Of a stretch of 40,994 nt of DNA, positions 31,868 to 39,806 are shown in pieces. The first letter of the stretch is position 1. Every line of letters starts with the position of its first letter. Origin of the DNA: Deltaproteobacteria bacterium (GTDB lineage Bacteria; Bdellovibrionota_C; UBA2361; JAGFJO01); NCBI GenBank assembly GCA_024102635.1, contig JAGFJO010000103.1, positions 1 through 40,994 of the forward strand. The letters are read 5' to 3'. The translations under genes and the position numbers were made by a program. Under the pieces are notes generated by a model, which was given only the letters and a program-made list of their open reading frames with translations, was not told the origin of the DNA and did no database searches.

Positions 31868-32761
31868 CTAGAAGCGGTTGTCATCGTTTGATGTAACGAG
31901 TGCCTGCAAATTACGGCGCGCCGCCTCATGGCCCGGATTGAGAGCGATTGCCTCCTTGAATTCAAACTGCGCATCCTCGCGCCGGTTCAAAGTCAGATAC
32001 ACTTCGCCCAATGATGCATGGTAGTCGGCATTCGATGGACATAATCTGATGGCCCTCCTAAGATGAAACAAACGATCAGCCGCCTCTGCAGCAGAGCGTG
32101 CCTTAAGGCTCTCTGTCTCTGCCTGAGCGCACTCACCGGTTGCTTGGCCGGAAGCAACTCGGGCCGGCTGCATCGCCGGAGCTGGCGCGCCCTTCATTCC
32201 TACCCTCGTCGGTATCTCTGCTGTAGCGGGAGGAGCAGCAGTAACAGGTCTCTCCTTCAGCGCTTCGGGCGGCTGAACCACTGCAGCAGCCGGCCGGTCG
32301 AATAGTCTGGAGGAGTAACTTCCCTGTGTTGGCGCCCGGACCGCTGCCGCTGGAGCAGCTTGCGGCAGCTGCCGTGACTGATCGCGCTGCATCTCATGGC
32401 GCAGGCGTCCCCGCAGATTAGAACCATCCCCGTTCATTCTCCGAAGCTCCTCAATCTCAGCTCGCTGAGCTGCAATGATACGCTCCTGCCTTTCAAGAGC
32501 TTCCTTCTGTGTGCGAATGTTCTCGTCTTGAGCCTCAAGCGCATTGGCTATTAGTGCGCCTGTCCCGGCCCCTGCGGCCGCTCCGATAACCAGCCCGCTT
32601 CCCGGATCCCCGGTTTGATTACCCACTATCGCGCCTAACCCGGCTCCAATCACGCCGCCGGTGGCCGCTCCGATCTGCGTGGTCTCACCGGCTTCCGTGC
32701 AGCCGCCCAAAGAAGCCGCGCACAGCACCGCACATGCTATGAACCTTATCATTTCTCTCAT
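31868..32761 (-). CDS. Glycine-zipper lipoprotein with TPR-like C-terminus
   Basis: The start chosen is ATG at 32761, preceded by GAGG with proper spacing; six codons more upstream have no ribosome-binding site. It gives about 297 residues. Signal peptide with lipobox LGGC (Cys about 21). A glycine zipper at about 30-70 (GAATGGVIGAGLGAIVGNQTGDPGSGLVIGAAAGAGTG), then coiled coil (KEALERQERIIAAQRAEIEELRR), a Pro/Ala-rich linker, and a C-terminal TPR-like pair (SNADYHASLGEVYLTLNRREDAQFEFKEAIALNPGHEAARRNLQAL). It lies between two other glycine-zipper lipoprotein genes. The NQTGDPGSG motif is nearly the same as that of its neighbour, so gene duplication is likely. Confidence 0.85.
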   Translation of the reverse strand: MREMIRFIACAVLCAASLGGCTEAGETTQIGAATGGVIGAGLGAIVGNQTGDPGSGLVIGAAAGAGTGALIANALEAQDENIRTQKEALERQERIIAAQRAEIEELRRMNGDGSNLRGRLRHEMQRDQSRQLPQAAPAAAVRAPTQGSYSSRLFDRPAAAVVQPPEALKERPVTAAPPATAEIPTRVGMKGAPAPAMQPARVASGQATGECAQAETESLKARSAAEAADRLFHLRRAIRLCPSNADYHASLGEVYLTLNRREDAQFEFKEAIALNPGHEAARRNLQALVTSNDDNRF

Positions 32762-32792
32762 AACCACCTCACCCATCATTTTTAATATCTAA

Positions 32793-33161
32793 TCACTCCT
32801 TAGAGTGTGTCGATTCAAACCTTCTATACTGATCATCATAATGCTTCTGCCGCTCGATCTCTTCCAGCTCCTTTCGCTGCCTCTCCTGTTCCTTACGCTG
32901 ACGCTCCAGCATCGCGTCATACTCCTTGCCTTTCCCGCGGTCTTCTAACGAGCTACCTGCTGCTCCGCCGAGCAGTGCGCCTGAAGCTGCTCCCACCACG
33001 GCTCCCGCGCCTGCATTGCCGCTTTGATGCCCTATCGCTGCTCCAGCCCCGGCGCCCGTGACGGCTCCGATCGCGGCTCCCTCCTGCATCTTGTGACGCG
33101 GGGTACAGGCTAAAAGCAACGCGGCAAGAAGGGATATGGTAATGCACTTCACTTTGGGCAT
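32793..33161 (-). CDS. Short glycine-zipper lipoprotein (SlyB/YMGG-like)
   Basis: A 122-residue lipoprotein with lipobox LLAC (Cys about 19), a glycine zipper (GAAIGAVTGAGAGAAIGHQSGNAGAGAVVGAASGALLGGAAG) and a charged, coiled-coil tail (LERQRKEQERQRKELEEIERQK). Its zipper matches the NxTG-GxAG repeat of the two adjacent genes, which supports paralogy. Outer-membrane placement is expected, with Thr after the Cys. lspA follows in the same direction only 46 bases upstream, so the maturing peptidase and its substrates are neighbours. Confidence 0.85.
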   Translation of the reverse strand: MPKVKCITISLLAALLLACTPRHKMQEGAAIGAVTGAGAGAAIGHQSGNAGAGAVVGAASGALLGGAAGSSLEDRGKGKEYDAMLERQRKEQERQRKELEEIERQKHYDDQYRRFESTHSKE

Positions 33162-33207
33162 AAGCTACGAGCATATTAGCCCATTCAGGCCGTTCGCAAA
33201 ATATCAT

Positions 33208-33717
33208 TTAAGAAGCAGTGGTGGCGGCCTTATCTCTCTCTTGGGCAGAGCGCGGCCTGCGGAAAAGGAGCACCACAACACCGCAGCATATGAAGCTATC
33301 CGCAAGGTTAAAGGCAGGCCAGTGGTACCCCGAGATATGAAAATCAAGGAAATCGATAACCATCCCCAACCGAACCCGGTCAACGACGTTGCCTATCGCT
33401 CCGCCCATGATAAAGGCAAGAGCAATACGAGCTACAGCATCATGGGAGTATTCGATAAAAATGAAGTATACGACCACAGCCATAGCGAGGCAGGTGGTAG
33501 CGGCTAAGACGAGCTGCCTGGTACCGTCCTCTAGATTGGCCATAAAGCCGAAAGCTGCGCCGAGATTGAAGGTCAACGTCAGATCGAATAAGCCGGGGAT
33601 GACTTCAACCGGCTGCCCTGGCAGCAAGGCCCTCATCATTATGAATTTTGATAGTTGGTCTGCGACCGCAGCAAGAGCCGTGGTGCTGACAAATACCAGC
33701 CAAAACTTTTTGCTCAA
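33208..33717 (-). CDS. lspA: Lipoprotein signal peptidase
   Basis: LspA (signal peptidase II) cuts prolipoproteins after lipid addition. The 169-residue protein has four membrane segments and both family motifs: NLGAAFG early, and GGAIGNVVDRV and FNLADSFI with the catalytic aspartates (NxxDR and FNxAD). DFLDFH follows the first. The start is TTG, two bases after the stop of the upstream WD40 lipoprotein gene, with a G-rich stretch in the upstream gene's last codons as possible ribosome-binding site; it is probably translationally coupled. The neighbours on both sides are lipoproteins, its substrates. Confidence 0.95.
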   Translation of the reverse strand: MSKKFWLVFVSTTALAAVADQLSKFIMMRALLPGQPVEVIPGLFDLTLTFNLGAAFGFMANLEDGTRQLVLAATTCLAMAVVVYFIFIEYSHDAVARIALAFIMGGAIGNVVDRVRLGMVIDFLDFHISGYHWPAFNLADSFICCGVVVLLFRRPRSAQERDKAATTAS

Positions 33718-33719
33718 AT

Positions 33720-35135
33720 TTATGCCCCCACTTCAATTTCGAGAACGCTCCCGCCGAGACTCCCCGCCGCCAGCCGGCCCGCATCAAGAAACGCCACCTC
33801 ATAAACTTTAGGCAGCTCGAACTCCTTTATCTTCTCCAACACAGCCTCGTTCGCTCCTACCACCGAGCTTGGCTTTATCTCAAGCTTCCAAACTCTCACA
33901 AATCCGTCCCGGCCAACTGATGCCAGGCGCCGCCCGTCAGGAGAGGACTTAAGATCCCTGATAGAACCCTTATGGGCTTGAACCTGCCCGATTCCCTTAA
34001 AGCCTCGCACCTGCCATACCTCAATCTGACCGGTTTCCAGCCCTACAAACAAGTACTGGCCGTCATCAGATACAGCCATCTGTTCGACCATTTCGCCGGC
34101 CGTTCTGGACGACTTTGCACGCTGGCTCTCCTCTGTAAACATTCCGCCCTCAAAAAGACTGACATCATACTCTCCGCGGAATTTGTCGGCATCATAAATT
34201 CTCCAGGCACTAACGACTCCCTGCCAATCGGCGCTAAAAAACATCCTGCCGAATGGATGGAACGCAACACTGCTTACCACTGAAGCATGAGCAATGTATC
34301 TCTCCAGAGAGCGCTCGCGCTCGGAACGGGTAGTTGCAATGCTTTCGAGGGCGTAGCGCCATCGATACACCATCCCGTCAGCTCCCGCTATTAGAATTGA
34401 ATCCGCGCAGGGCGCAAAATCCATCGAAGTGACGCGGCTTTTAAGCAGATTAAGCGAGTAGAGCACGCGCTGCTCGCCGATAGAATAAACTTCGACAAGC
34501 TCAGGCCGGGCGCTGGCAAGAAGCCCTGCACCGGCATGAAGAGCGGTAGCATTCGGTTCGAAAGAAGTCTGGTAAATTTTGCTTGAGCGCCAAGCCCCAC
34601 GATCTTGCTGCCACAAAAGCCAGATCCCATGCTTGTCCACCGAGACAAATCCGATTTTCTGGTCTTTGCCTAAAGGAAACGGGTATAACGCCATAATGTC
34701 GCGATCATGAAGCGCGGGGGAAGCGAGCGTCCCTTGCCAGCCTAACCCCTGGAACTGACTGATGATCTTGCGAACTTCCGCGCCTTCCTTCAAGCCCCCG
34801 GAAAGCACCTTTGAACAAATATCCGGTCCTATCCAGGTGCTCGCCTGTTTACTTTGCGGCCCAGTAAATCTATCCTGTTTTGAGGTCAAACTATTTAGTT
34901 TGCCGTTTGATTCGACCCTCTTATTAGCGATCGCCTCATTTTGGCGAGCAGCACCATTTTGGTGAGCAGCACCAACTTGGTGAGCAGCACTGAGGGTAGG
35001 ACTACTGGGCGATTGGCCGGTAAAACCTAGGTGTTCGCCAACCAGGCTGCAGTGACTCAATAATAGACAGCTGCTTAAGATTAAGAGTCGCAGCGATTTG
35101 GGACGGCTCAGGCAAGTGCCGTTCCCCAGCTTCAT
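33720..35135 (-). CDS. WD40-repeat lipoprotein
   Basis: The start is taken at ATG 35135 (MKLGNGTCLSRPKSLRLLILSSCLLLSHC): this gives a lipoprotein signal peptide with lipobox LLSHC (Cys about 26). Longer versions up to 35189 (TTG) extend the N-terminus with no clear ribosome-binding site. About 471 residues. After a polar linker with a short tandem repeat (AAHQVGAAHQNGAARQNE), residues from about 130 form WD40-type beta-propeller repeats: VTSMDFAPCADSILIAGADGMVYRW, VVSSVAFHPFGRMFFSADWQGVVSAW, VEQMAVSDDGQYLFVGLETGQIEVW, IRDLKSSPDGRRLASVGRDGFVRVW. Propellers usually scaffold protein complexes; the partner is unknown. Its gene ends two bases before the lspA start, so the two are coupled. Confidence 0.85.
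   Translation of the reverse strand: MKLGNGTCLSRPKSLRLLILSSCLLLSHCSLVGEHLGFTGQSPSSPTLSAAHQVGAAHQNGAARQNEAIANKRVESNGKLNSLTSKQDRFTGPQSKQASTWIGPDICSKVLSGGLKEGAEVRKIISQFQGLGWQGTLASPALHDRDIMALYPFPLGKDQKIGFVSVDKHGIWLLWQQDRGAWRSSKIYQTSFEPNATALHAGAGLLASARPELVEVYSIGEQRVLYSLNLLKSRVTSMDFAPCADSILIAGADGMVYRWRYALESIATTRSERERSLERYIAHASVVSSVAFHPFGRMFFSADWQGVVSAWRIYDADKFRGEYDVSLFEGGMFTEESQRAKSSRTAGEMVEQMAVSDDGQYLFVGLETGQIEVWQVRGFKGIGQVQAHKGSIRDLKSSPDGRRLASVGRDGFVRVWKLEIKPSSVVGANEAVLEKIKEFELPKVYEVAFLDAGRLAAGSLGGSVLEIEVGA
34938..34991. repeat. Three 18-base tandem repeats in the WD40 gene
   Basis: Copies at 34938-34955, 34956-34973 and 34974-34991 share the unit ATTTTGGYGAGCAGCACC (the third differs at a few bases). 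They encode the six-residue repeat AAHQxG in the linker of the WD40 lipoprotein. Such repeats can change number by slippage; here they only vary linker length in steps of six residues, without frame change. Confidence 0.7.
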
Positions 35136-35370
35136 ACGGCAGGCGAAGATGAAATTGGTGGTAAAAGTCGAAAAACTCATAGCCGGCAAATTCGTACGAG
35201 GGAGTTCATATAACGCGACTCGGCAATCGAACGGGCACTGCTTCCCGAATCGAGTCTAGTATACATGCTAATAAAAGTACAAAGCCGATAGCCCTATGTC
35301 CGTTGGCCATTTGTCATAGCACTAGTTCTTTATATTCTTTATATAAACCTGAACCATTGACGGAAATAAC

Positions 35371-36786
35371 ATGCAAGAAGAAACAACTAATACTGAGCTG
35401 CCCAGCCAAGATAAGAAAGGTACGGTCGACCATCGTCACTATGAGGCGGGCAGAGAACTGCTGGCAAAACCTACTCTTCTGGGAGAACTGGTAGAGATTC
35501 AAGCCGGGGTGCCGATACTGGTGTATTGCAACACTCCATCCGACACGGATTTTGTGGAAGTAATGCTCAAAAAACGCGGCGTTTCAGCACAGAAGCTTAT
35601 TGGCAATGTGCCGGCTCCGCGGCTTCAACGCGCAGAAGAGCAGGTTAAAAGCGGGGAGATTCAGGTTATCGTGTTAACTGATATCGCCGCCCGCAGCCTC
35701 GATCAGTCACTGTTCGAAGTCGTCATAAACTACTCGGTTCCACCGGATGTCGACACCTACCACATAAGGAGCGGAAGGGATAATGACGCCGCTGCGTTTA
35801 GTAAGGTCTTAACCTTGGTAAGCCCGCTTGAACTTGCCAATTTCCTATCTCTAAAGAAAACTCACGGCCTGGATATTCCGAAAGGTGAACAGCCGAGCGC
35901 AGAGGAGTTGGAGAAGGCTCAGACCGACAACTTAGCGGTAAAAGCTTCTAAGGAGCAGGGCGCCGGCGAGGAAAAGACCCGCAGGCTCGCCAATTTAATA
36001 CTAACTCACGAAAAACGGGATGAAATCGTAGCCCTGCTTGTCCATAACAGCTTCACCGTTATTCCGGGGCTCAGGGCCGCGATAGGAAAGGCCGAGGCCG
36101 AAGAAGAATATGATTATGACGATGATCGCGGCAACTCCGACAGAGGGGAACGCGGCGACCGGGGGCGCTCAAGAGGTGAGCGAGGCGGCCGGCAACAGCG
36201 TGGGTCGCGTGATTCATTCCGCCGAGGCCGAGGGCGCGACGACTACGGTGACCAAGAGAGTTATGAAGGGCTGCCTGCCGACGCCTACGAAAGCGGCGAT
36301 GAGGAAGTGCGCGATCACGGTAATCGCTCAGGTGGCGGCCGTGGACTGCGAAAGCGGGGCCAGCGCGGGAGCAGCGGTCCGGCTAGAAAGGACACTCGAG
36401 TATACCTGGGAGCCGGTCTTACTCAGAACCTGTCCAAGGATGGGCTGCTCGAATTGATTGAAAGCCGCTGCGATCTGCCGCGGTCGGAAATCAAGCACGT
36501 TAGCATCCGCAGCAACTGCGCTTTCTTTGATCTGCCGGAAGAGCAAGCGGAACAGGTACTCGAAAAACTAAACTCAGTCGGGGATTTCAGCGGCCATCCA
36601 TTAATGCCGAAAAAAGCCATCAGCATTAATGCTGTGGTACCGGAAAGCTCGAACGGAGAACATGCTTCAGATGGGGGCGCGGCAGATGAAGCCCTGATCG
36701 GCGAGAGCGCGGATGATGAGGGGGGCTCATCAGAAGGAGGCTCGCTATCCTCTGATAATGGAAGCGAAGAGGACTACCTGGCATAG
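35371..36786 (+). CDS. DEAD-box-like 'half helicase': RecA2, RGG-rich linker, DbpA RNA-binding domain
   Basis: A 471-residue protein resembling only the second half of a DEAD-box helicase. Residues 35-165 match RecA domain 2: LVYCNT (motif IV, 50-55), VLTDIAARSLD (motif V, about 101-111), and YHIRSGRDND (motif VI, 130-139). Residues about 245-340 are a low-complexity Arg/Gly/Asp stretch (RGERGGRQQRGSR, RRGRGRDDYG). Residues about 341-420 are a DbpA-type RNA-binding domain (DTRVYLGAGL, LLELIESRCDLPRSEIKHVSIR, FFDLPEEQAEQVLEKL). Walker A, DEAD and the Q motif are absent: the first RecA domain is missing, with no remnant in the 180 bases upstream. Motif VI has lost its His and last Arg. ATP hydrolysis is therefore unlikely; it may bind RNA or a partner helicase. 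Confidence 0.85.
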   Translation: MQEETTNTELPSQDKKGTVDHRHYEAGRELLAKPTLLGELVEIQAGVPILVYCNTPSDTDFVEVMLKKRGVSAQKLIGNVPAPRLQRAEEQVKSGEIQVIVLTDIAARSLDQSLFEVVINYSVPPDVDTYHIRSGRDNDAAAFSKVLTLVSPLELANFLSLKKTHGLDIPKGEQPSAEELEKAQTDNLAVKASKEQGAGEEKTRRLANLILTHEKRDEIVALLVHNSFTVIPGLRAAIGKAEAEEEYDYDDDRGNSDRGERGDRGRSRGERGGRQQRGSRDSFRRGRGRDDYGDQESYEGLPADAYESGDEEVRDHGNRSGGGRGLRKRGQRGSSGPARKDTRVYLGAGLTQNLSKDGLLELIESRCDLPRSEIKHVSIRSNCAFFDLPEEQAEQVLEKLNSVGDFSGHPLMPKKAISINAVVPESSNGEHASDGGAADEALIGESADDEGGSSEGGSLSSDNGSEEDYLA

Positions 36787-36807
36787 ATTGATTTAGCTAT
36801 GCACCAG

Positions 36808-36833
36808 AGAGTGCCGGCAGAGAGGCCGGCACT
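36808..36833. terminator. Perfect 10-bp hairpin after the half-helicase gene
   Basis: GAGTGCCGGC (36808-36817) pairs with GCCGGCACTC (36824-36833) around a six-base loop AGAGAG. Its position 22 bases after the stop fits a transcription stop or an mRNA 3' stabiliser. No T-run follows on either strand, so it is not a textbook rho-independent terminator. Confidence 0.5.
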
Positions 36834-36949
36834 CATCAGCATTGGATACTACTAGAGCTGTCCGCCACACCCGGCTCAGAAAGGCATGTTCTTCTATAGG
36901 CGCTACAAGCCGGCCTATGCGTTAACTGACCAAACCTTTGAAACTAGCG

Positions 36950-38017
36950 CTAGAGATTAGCGGCCGAAGCAGTTGAACCTTCGTAAGACACCCATTCATT
37001 CCATAGCACTTTCGTAAGCGCTATGATAATAGGCCCCAAAAGCACCCCTATTAGACCGAAGGCCAATGTGCCGCCGATTACCCCGATGAACACGAAGACC
37101 ACTGACAGCCCAGCGCGCTGACTGATAAAAATGGGGCGCAACACATTATCGATGGTGCTAACCACTAACACGCCCCAAAGCAAGAGCCCAAGAGCACTCC
37201 ACCATGGCCCTCCACTCAGCAGCACGAAGGCACTTGCCGGAACGTACACAAATGGCGGACCGAAAGGTATCAATGACATCAAAGTTGTTGCCGCACCGAG
37301 CAAAACCGGCAGCGGCGCACCGGCCACAAAGTACCCGACTCCGGCCACCGCCCCCTGGATTATCGCTGTAAGCAGCAAGCCGTATACGGTGGCCTTCAAA
37401 GTGCCTTTGGCCGCATTCAAGAGGTGATCGAAGCGCTGACCTCCCAAATTCAGCAGCGCGGTGCGAAGTTGAATGCCCAGACTTGCTCCGTCACGAAAAA
37501 TGAAAAAAGTTACGAAAAGAAATACTAGAAACTTGAAAACAAACTCCAGCAACTGCCTCGCGGCCAGTGTTACGACGCCGATAAGCTCCGACCCGTGAGT
37601 TTGGAAAGACTCAGTTGGGCGATGCTCGAGCTCTTGCAAGAATCTGGCTAAAGAAGGGCCGAAAAAAGGCCACTGCTCAATCTCGCTCATGAGCTCAACT
37701 TTACGCGGTGATTCCAAGAACGCTCGCGCCTGCATGATCGAGCTTTCAAATTCGTTGGAGATAGCGGCCCCCAAAGGGATAACCAGACCGAGCGCAAATG
37801 CCGCTAAGAGAACCGTCATTAAAAAGGCGGCGAGAGAGTGACGCAATGGAAGGTAAGTGCGCACTTTGGTGTATGCAGGCCAGACGGTAAGAACCGTCAC
37901 GACAGCCCATGCAATTACCCCCAGGAAAGGCCGGAATACTACGTACAAACCACTAAGCAACAGCACAAGGGCGGCAAAAGTGAGGATCCATTTCACGATC
38001 TCAAGTTGCTGTGGCAT
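36950..38017 (-). CDS. AI-2E family permease (short form)
   Basis: A 355-residue membrane protein of the AI-2E/PerM/YdiK family with six to eight hydrophobic segments and the family hallmarks: a start VLLLSGLYVVFRPFLGVIAW, a mid FFIFRDGASL segment, and TLMSLIPFGPPFVYVPA, the PFGP pattern near residue 250. GGTLAFGLIGVLLGPIIIAL follows at the end. It lacks the cytosolic extension of the paralogue at 18193-19881. It lies 35 bases after the MltD-like gene's stop on the same strand. Transport substrate unknown. Confidence 0.87.
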   Translation of the reverse strand: MPQQLEIVKWILTFAALVLLLSGLYVVFRPFLGVIAWAVVTVLTVWPAYTKVRTYLPLRHSLAAFLMTVLLAAFALGLVIPLGAAISNEFESSIMQARAFLESPRKVELMSEIEQWPFFGPSLARFLQELEHRPTESFQTHGSELIGVVTLAARQLLEFVFKFLVFLFVTFFIFRDGASLGIQLRTALLNLGGQRFDHLLNAAKGTLKATVYGLLLTAIIQGAVAGVGYFVAGAPLPVLLGAATTLMSLIPFGPPFVYVPASAFVLLSGGPWWSALGLLLWGVLVVSTIDNVLRPIFISQRAGLSVVFVFIGVIGGTLAFGLIGVLLGPIIIALTKVLWNEWVSYEGSTASAANL

Positions 38018-38052
38018 AGCCTTATTTCGCTGGCAGGCCGGGATTTGCGATC

Positions 38053-39669
38053 TTACTTCGGAATCACAATCGTTTTGCCTACCGTCAAGTTATCCCCTAT
38101 CAGATTGGCTTTGTTGGCACTTCTCAACTCATCAATTTTTACACCGAACTTTATGCTGATTGACCATAGCGAATCGCCCTTACGCACTCTATAGGTCTTT
38201 GTGGCCGTGCTTCGAACGGGAGCGCTTCTTACCGGCGCAGCTTTGGAGGCGCCCTGGCGCGGGGTCACCCTAAGGGTTTGCCCGATTCTTATATTGGATC
38301 CGGTGATGGAATTAAGACTCCGCAAGGTGGCTACTGATGTACCGAACTTCTTTGCGATTGCAAGCAGAGTGTCTCCTTTTCTGACTTTGTATTGGGTGCC
38401 GCCGTATATTGAACTAGCTCCTGCCGGCTCTATCAGCGGCTTAGGTGAATCAGTGCGCATGTATGCCAGATGTAATGCGGTGTCTTTATCGGGCACTTTT
38501 AACCTGTACCCCGAAGGCAAGTTATACCTGCCGTCCCAAACCGCCTTAGATACGGCATAATTCACCGCCTTCAAATCTTCGATCGGAACTCCCACTTGCT
38601 GAGACATTGCTCGCGCAGAGACGGCGCGCTTAATCTCAACTTCCTTGGCGTGGATTGGAGGATCTATGTGCAGATTCGGGAAATAGTGATGGTAATTATC
38701 GTAAACCTCCAAGGCCGCTAAAAATTCGGGATAAAAATTGTTCGAAGCAAAGCCAAAGACCTGCTCTTGTTGATTTTCAATAAGCCGGACAATGTCGGAT
38801 GTCCCCATCTTGGCGACTTTCTTTGCCACCCCCGCCACTCCATGGTTGTATGATGTGATGGCTAACGGCCATGAGCCCAGCCGGCTATAAGCATCTCGAA
38901 GATATCTTGCCGCGCCCCTGCTAGCCTCGAGCGGGTCGCGCCGTTCATCTATATACCTGTTAACCGTCATATATAGCTTTGCTGTGCGCGGCATAAACTG
39001 CCAGATTCCAGCGGCCCCAACCGAACTGTAGGCGGTATAATCGAAAGATGACTCTATAAATGGCATCCTTGTCAGTTCAATAGGCAGCGAGAAGTCCTCC
39101 ACGAAAATACGTTCAATCAACGGGAGATACCGCCCTGACCGTTTAATAGAAGCCTCGAACTTCTCCTTGATTCCTGTCTGAGTCCTAATGAGATCGTCTT
39201 TGAGCACCTCCTTGTATTTTGCAGTACCAGGACCGAGCATCTGCATCTTGCTCGAAATAAATTTCTGGAGATAAGTTTCGGGCTGCTCGTCTCGGGCAAG
39301 GTACTCAAGCGCCTGCCGCACCTCCTGTACGTACTTCTTCTCGGCGGCGGACTTGAGCTTGCTGAACGCAGCAGGGGGCATCTGAGCAGCTTCCTTGGAT
39401 AGATCGACTGCCATGAAGACTATCTGCGGAAACTTGCGATGGTGAATTACAAACTGGCTCTTTCCGTACTTGGCGAATATGTCTTTCCAAAAATTAACTC
39501 TCGGACGGAGTTTCTCGGGAACCTCGAACTGCGAGGCACGTTGTGCCCCACTTGTTTCAGCGGCTGCTGCAGGTACCCTTGCGAGAGCGAGCAGCATAAG
39601 GCACGACGTTGCAGCGCGAAGAAAAGAACTAATAATAAAGATGGAGTTGGACAATGAAACCAGCCGCAT
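38053..39669 (-). CDS. MltD-like lytic transglycosylase with two LysM domains
   Basis: A 538-residue exported enzyme that cleaves peptidoglycan glycan strands to 1,6-anhydro ends. Signal peptide at residues 1-37 ending PAAAAETSG. The SLT (family 1) domain at about 200-320 has the catalytic Glu in RMPFIESSFDYTAYSS, followed by GAAGIWQFMPRTAKLY and RDPLEASRGAARYL and the ITSYNHG turn. Two LysM repeats at the C-terminus (YKVRKGDTLLAIAKKFGTSVATLRSLN and YRVRKGDSLWSISIKFGVKIDELRSANK) bind the glycan. The layout is that of MltD. The start is ATG at 39669, without a strong ribosome-binding site. It is on the same strand as the AI-2E permease and dacB, consistent with cell-wall turnover genes. Confidence 0.93.
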   Translation of the reverse strand: MRLVSLSNSIFIISSFLRAATSCLMLLALARVPAAAAETSGAQRASQFEVPEKLRPRVNFWKDIFAKYGKSQFVIHHRKFPQIVFMAVDLSKEAAQMPPAAFSKLKSAAEKKYVQEVRQALEYLARDEQPETYLQKFISSKMQMLGPGTAKYKEVLKDDLIRTQTGIKEKFEASIKRSGRYLPLIERIFVEDFSLPIELTRMPFIESSFDYTAYSSVGAAGIWQFMPRTAKLYMTVNRYIDERRDPLEASRGAARYLRDAYSRLGSWPLAITSYNHGVAGVAKKVAKMGTSDIVRLIENQQEQVFGFASNNFYPEFLAALEVYDNYHHYFPNLHIDPPIHAKEVEIKRAVSARAMSQQVGVPIEDLKAVNYAVSKAVWDGRYNLPSGYRLKVPDKDTALHLAYMRTDSPKPLIEPAGASSIYGGTQYKVRKGDTLLAIAKKFGTSVATLRSLNSITGSNIRIGQTLRVTPRQGASKAAPVRSAPVRSTATKTYRVRKGDSLWSISIKFGVKIDELRSANKANLIGDNLTVGKTIVIPK

Positions 39670-39806
39670 GACAATTATTACTTGATAAAAACCAAAAATA
39701 GAGCCGCCCAGCTCAACCGTATAAATCTAAGCTAGCATCAAATCGTGCGTTTGCTTCTATTTTGTTAACGTTCGCCTAATTTATACCGCTCTTTGGCCAA
39801 AGCACC

